From Aminobacter aganoensis (GTDB lineage: Bacteria; Pseudomonadota; Alphaproteobacteria; Rhizobiales; Rhizobiaceae): 64,000 bases of DNA. Below are positions 60,841 to 64,000 of the stretch, one piece after another. Below the pieces are notes generated by a model. It worked only from the letters and a program-made list of their open reading frames with translations, was not told the origin of the DNA and made no database searches. The stretch is taken from contig NZ_JACHOU010000008.1 of assembly GCF_014206975.1 (NCBI RefSeq), positions 62,001 through 126,000 on the forward strand, read 5' to 3'. Within the stretch, counting starts at the first letter, position 1, and each line of letters opens with the position of its first letter. Position numbers and translations under genes: made by a program.

Positions 60841-63006
60841 CTAGAAGTTCGAGGTCATGCTGACCCAGAGCCGTCGCCCTTCCATCACGGCATTGTGTTC
60901 CGCGGTCTCGACCCTCTCGTCCATCAGATTGTAGACGGCGGCGTTCATGACGAAGCTTTCGCTGAAGGCATAGGTCGCCCCAACATCGATGGTGGCATAG
61001 GCGTCGTACTTCCTCCCGACTGCGCCGTTGCGGATCACCGGCGTACCGATGATGCCGACGCGCGGCCCGGCATTGATCTCCGAGCCGTGGTAGTTGGCCG
61101 CCGCCCATGCCGACAGCCCGTCGACCGGCGTCGTCCAGTCGGCACGGATGTTGGCGAGATGCGCCGGCGTGCGTGCCAGCGGGAAGCCGGCATAGACGCC
61201 CGTCTGCTGCTCCGAATGGGTGTAGGTATAGCTGCCGCGCAAGGTCAGCGTGTCGGTCGCCTCCCAGCCCGCCGTCAGCTCGACGCCCTGGATGACGGCA
61301 TCGTCGATATTGTAGTTGTACCAGAGCCGGTAGTTCGGATCCTCGCTCCAGCGCACCGGATTGCCGGCACCGTCGAGCACCAGCGAATTGGCGATCTTGT
61401 CCTTGAAGTCGGTGTAGAAATAGGTCGCCCCCAGCGTGATGCCGTCATGGCTGTCCCACAGCGCGCCCAGTTCGTAGCTGGTGCTGGTTTCTGCCCTGAG
61501 GTTCGGATCGGCAATGATCACCCCGCAAGTGCCGTTCGGGCCGTAGGTGCAGCCGCCACCGCCAGTCGTGTAGGCGTAGCCTGGGGCGATGGCGCGTATC
61601 TCCGGCGCGCGGAAGCCCGTCGAGATGCCGCCCTTCAGCGTCAGATGGTCGGTCGGGTTCCAGACGCCATAGAGGCGCGGGCTGAAATGCGAGCCGTATT
61701 CCTGGTGCTGGTCGAAGCGCAAGCCACCGGTCAACGCGAAACTGTCGCTGATCTTCCACTCGTCCTCGGCAAACAGCGCCCATTGCGCGATCTGGAACTG
61801 CTCGTCGCGGCCCGTTCTGCGGCCCGGATTCTGGTCGGTCAGCAGCGCGTCGAAGAACTGGCCGCCGGTCACCAGCGTGTGCGAACCGAAAAGCTCGAAC
61901 GGCGTCGTGAACTTGCCGTCGATCACCGAGTTGCGCACCTCCGGAGAGCGCGCCTGTTCGAGGTAGCTGCGCCGTGTGCTGTCCCAGTTGAAATTGGTAC
62001 GCTCGGCCCATTCCTGCATGATCGAGAATTCCGACGTCGTCCAACCCCAGTCGCCGACATGCGACAGCGACCAGTGGTCCCGGTCGTTGTAGTTGTAGGT
62101 CGAGGTGCCGTTGGCGGCGAGCGTCTCGCCGGCATTCGCATCGCGCCTGAGCCGCGCCGTGCCGCCTTCGAGGCGGAACTCGTGGTTCTCGTTCGGCACG
62201 AAGGTCAGACGACCGCCGAGCGTACCTTCCTTGGCGCCGGTGATGCCGCCCAGAAACTGGTCCTCGTCACGCTTCAGGCCCTTGCCCCAGACCTGCAGGC
62301 CGAGCGTGTCGGTGACGACCGGTCCGTTCAGGTAGAACGAGCCCTGCCCGGAATTGCCGAACTCATCGTGCTGCTGCATGGTGCCGTCGGCGGTGAACGA
62401 GCCTGACCACGTCTCCCCGACCTTGCGGGTGATGATGTTGATGACGCCGCCCATCGCATCCGAGCCGTAGAGCGAGGACATCGGCCCACGCACGACCTCG
62501 ATGCGCTCGATCGCCGCGAGCGGCGGCATGAAATTCTGCTCGAAGCCCGAATTGCCGTTGGTGCGCGCATCGCGCGTGCTCTGGCGCTTGCCGTCGATGA
62601 GGATCAGCGTGTACTGGCCCGGCAGGCCTCGGATGAAGATGTCCTTTTCGTTGGCCGGTCCCGTCACCGCCACGCCCTGCACGTCGCGCAGGGCATCTGT
62701 CAGGTCGCGATACGTCCCCTTCTCCAGCTCCTCGCGCGAAACCACCGTGATGCTGGCCGGGGCGTCCTTGACGTTCTGCTCGAAGCCCGACGCCGTCACC
62801 ACCAGTTGCTGCAGCACCAGCGCATCGCTTTCCGCGCCCGTCTTTTTCTGGGCGGCCTGCGCGAATGCGGCCGAGGATGCCATCAGCGCTATGCCCGAAA
62901 GGCAGGTGCAGGCGAGCAACGCGCGCCCGAACGGGCCAAAGCCCGTGCCTGGCCAGCAGCGGGCAGGGTGACGCTCCACGATTGCATCCGGGTTGAGAAA
63001 ATTCAT
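60841..63006 (-). CDS. TonB-dependent siderophore receptor, FepA-like
   Basis: A 721-residue outer-membrane receptor. A long N-terminal signal (about residues 1-50, ALLACTCLSGIALMASSAAFAQA) is followed by a TonB-box-like LQQLVVTASGFEQ and the plug domain (about 75-185: DAPASITVVSREELEKGTYRDLTDALRDVQGV, IFIRGLPGQYTLILIDGKRQSTRDAR, IERIEVVRGPMSSLYGSDAMGGVINIITRK). The 22-strand barrel ends in VSMTSNF. The plug motifs and length resemble catecholate (enterobactin-type) or colicin I receptors. Start 63006 follows GGGG; 63021 is an alternative. It diverges from the HTH-TrpD2 gene. Confidence 0.92.
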   Translation of the reverse strand: MNFLNPDAIVERHPARCWPGTGFGPFGRALLACTCLSGIALMASSAAFAQAAQKKTGAESDALVLQQLVVTASGFEQNVKDAPASITVVSREELEKGTYRDLTDALRDVQGVAVTGPANEKDIFIRGLPGQYTLILIDGKRQSTRDARTNGNSGFEQNFMPPLAAIERIEVVRGPMSSLYGSDAMGGVINIITRKVGETWSGSFTADGTMQQHDEFGNSGQGSFYLNGPVVTDTLGLQVWGKGLKRDEDQFLGGITGAKEGTLGGRLTFVPNENHEFRLEGGTARLRRDANAGETLAANGTSTYNYNDRDHWSLSHVGDWGWTTSEFSIMQEWAERTNFNWDSTRRSYLEQARSPEVRNSVIDGKFTTPFELFGSHTLVTGGQFFDALLTDQNPGRRTGRDEQFQIAQWALFAEDEWKISDSFALTGGLRFDQHQEYGSHFSPRLYGVWNPTDHLTLKGGISTGFRAPEIRAIAPGYAYTTGGGGCTYGPNGTCGVIIADPNLRAETSTSYELGALWDSHDGITLGATYFYTDFKDKIANSLVLDGAGNPVRWSEDPNYRLWYNYNIDDAVIQGVELTAGWEATDTLTLRGSYTYTHSEQQTGVYAGFPLARTPAHLANIRADWTTPVDGLSAWAAANYHGSEINAGPRVGIIGTPVIRNGAVGRKYDAYATIDVGATYAFSESFVMNAAVYNLMDERVETAEHNAVMEGRRLWVSMTSNF

Positions 63007-63042
63007 GAAAAGCCCCATCACCTAAACTTGAGTATAAAAGTC

Positions 63043-63070
63043 TTCTTATTTATCGAATAGGGACGGTCAA
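63043..63070 (-). promoter_or_regulatory. Tentative promoter of the siderophore receptor
   Basis: On the minus strand TTGACC (63070-63065) is followed after 16 bases by TAAGAA (63048-63043). The region is AT-rich relative to its surroundings, as expected for an iron-regulated promoter, but I see no clear Fur or Irr box. Confidence 0.3.
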
Positions 63071-63166
63071 CTCGGGTGTTTGAGAGCGATTCCAAATTCA
63101 GAAAAGCGCAATTTGGACTGGTGCCTGCACGTGCCCGGATGGTTTTCGCAGGCGATGAAGGAACAG

Positions 63167-64000
63167 ATGGATAGGACTGACGCGCACGAAACCAGGCCGC
63201 CGGCGGAAGCACGCGGCGCCGTGGCGGAGCCGCGCCTCGGCCAACTGCGCCTGCTGGTGGCGTTGGATGCGCTCTTGGTCGAGGGCAGCGTCGGCAAGGC
63301 CGCCGCGCGCATGGGCCTTGGCGCTCCGGCCATGAGCCGGCTTCTGAAGCAGATCCGCGAACTCTACGGCGACCCGATCCTGGTGCGGACCGCGCGCGGC
63401 ATGACGCCGACCCCCTTCGCCGAGACGTTGCGCCTGCGCCTGCGCGCCGTGGCGGCGGAGACCGAAGACCTCATCGCCCCGCGACGTGAAGCAGCCGAGA
63501 AGGCACGTACCGAGACCAACGGCTGGAACCAGACCACCATCATCGACGCCCCGCCGCTGGCCATGCGACCCAGCCTCTATCTCGAGGACGAGCCGTTTCC
63601 AGAGGACTTTGCCCGCAGGCTGCGCTCGATCGGCAAGGATGCCGCGCCGCGGCAGAGGCTGGCCAGACACATCGCGACCATAGGCGCCGGCGTCGGCGGT
63701 GCCCGGCCGCTGACCCTCGATGAGGCCGACGACGCCTTCTCCTTGCTGCTCGAAGGCGAGGCCGACCCGATACAGGTCGGAGCACTTCTGGTCGTTCTGC
63801 AATATCGCGGCCTGACGGCGATCGAGCTTGCCGGGTTGACCAGGGCGAGCCGGCGCCATCTCGGCTGCCCCGTCCATCCCGGACTGGCTGACCTCGACTG
63901 GCCGGCCTATGTCTCGCCGAGATCGAGGTCGGCGCCGTGGTTCCTGCAGGCGGCCAGGCTTGTCGCCGACGCCGGCCACCGCGTGCTCCTGCACGGCAAC
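63167..64000 (+). CDS. LysR-type HTH fused to anthranilate phosphoribosyltransferase-like (TrpD2/YbiB) domain, partial
   Basis: An open frame of 278 codons running off the window end. Residues about 23-85 are a LysR-type helix-turn-helix (RLGQLRLLVALDALLVEGSVGKAAARMGLGAPAMSRLLKQIRELYGDPILVRTARGMTPTPFAETL). From about 145 the sequence resembles the N-terminal helical domain of glycosyl transferase family 3 / TrpD2 (QRLARHIATIGAGVGGARPLTLDEADDAFSLLLEGEADPIQVGALLVVLQYRGLTAIELAGLTRA). TrpD2/YbiB proteins bind nucleic acid rather than make tryptophan. ATG 63167 has AAGGA upstream; ATG 63155 is in frame too. The catalytic half lies outside the window. Confidence 0.8.
   Translation, partial: MDRTDAHETRPPAEARGAVAEPRLGQLRLLVALDALLVEGSVGKAAARMGLGAPAMSRLLKQIRELYGDPILVRTARGMTPTPFAETLRLRLRAVAAETEDLIAPRREAAEKARTETNGWNQTTIIDAPPLAMRPSLYLEDEPFPEDFARRLRSIGKDAAPRQRLARHIATIGAGVGGARPLTLDEADDAFSLLLEGEADPIQVGALLVVLQYRGLTAIELAGLTRASRRHLGCPVHPGLADLDWPAYVSPRSRSAPWFLQAARLVADAGHRVLLHGN

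Noticed and set aside
60592-62406. 604-codon plus-strand frame opposite the siderophore receptor
   Set aside because: Antisense shadow with no recognisable domain; the receptor frame has plug and barrel motifs.

Overview
The window is high-GC chromosomal DNA from an alphaproteobacterium, most likely a Phyllobacteriaceae member close to Mesorhizobium or Aminobacter. That reading rests on gene content and order (the SDHAF4-like/htpX/rsmB/heparinase/purH block, the very large NAD-type glutamate dehydrogenase, pdxY coupled to a DUF429 gene, rhizobial palindromic intergenic repeats). No search was run. No prophage, transposase or CRISPR array is visible.

Region 1 (1-31 kb) is mostly housekeeping: a TadG-like vWA protein, small secreted proteins, HtpX, RsmB, a heparinase-like protein, PurH, a UMF1-type MFS carrier, the giant glutamate dehydrogenase, LysE, YCII, TypA/BipA, an Rsm22-type methyltransferase, an M3 peptidase, a marR-MFS pair with a clear operator, pdxY-DUF429, a lemA/TPM/TPM group, GNAT, inorganic pyrophosphatase, yggT-DUF167 and one tRNA-Ala(CGC).

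Region 2 (31.8-39.9 kb) is a seven-gene minus-strand operon: a NitT/TauT-type ABC importer (binding protein, ATPase, permease), a GntR/FCD regulator, an LDH2-fold protein that seems to lack its catalytic histidines, a BAAT-type alpha/beta hydrolase and a DUF1684 protein. A divergent AraC regulator sits upstream. It looks like an uptake and catabolic system for an unknown small organic acid or thioester-forming compound.

Region 3 (41.5-55 kb) is the most interesting. A ModE-like regulator diverges from an aldehyde dehydrogenase and a protein that matches the hydrolase domain of 10-formyltetrahydrofolate dehydrogenase (ALDH1L1), so together they look like a split, carrier-less version of that enzyme. 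Next come clear TorT, TorS and TorR homologues (TMAO sensing), but no TorCAD reductase is present. They are followed by a betaine/TMAO-class ABC importer whose two permease halves are fused. I infer a system that senses and imports TMAO or a related methylated amine and burns the released methyl groups through tetrahydrofolate, rather than respiring TMAO.

Region 4 (55-64 kb) holds an AcrAB-like RND pump flanked by two TetR regulators, a TonB-dependent siderophore receptor, and the start of a gene fusing a LysR-type helix-turn-helix to an anthranilate phosphoribosyltransferase-like (TrpD2/YbiB) domain, cut off by the window end.
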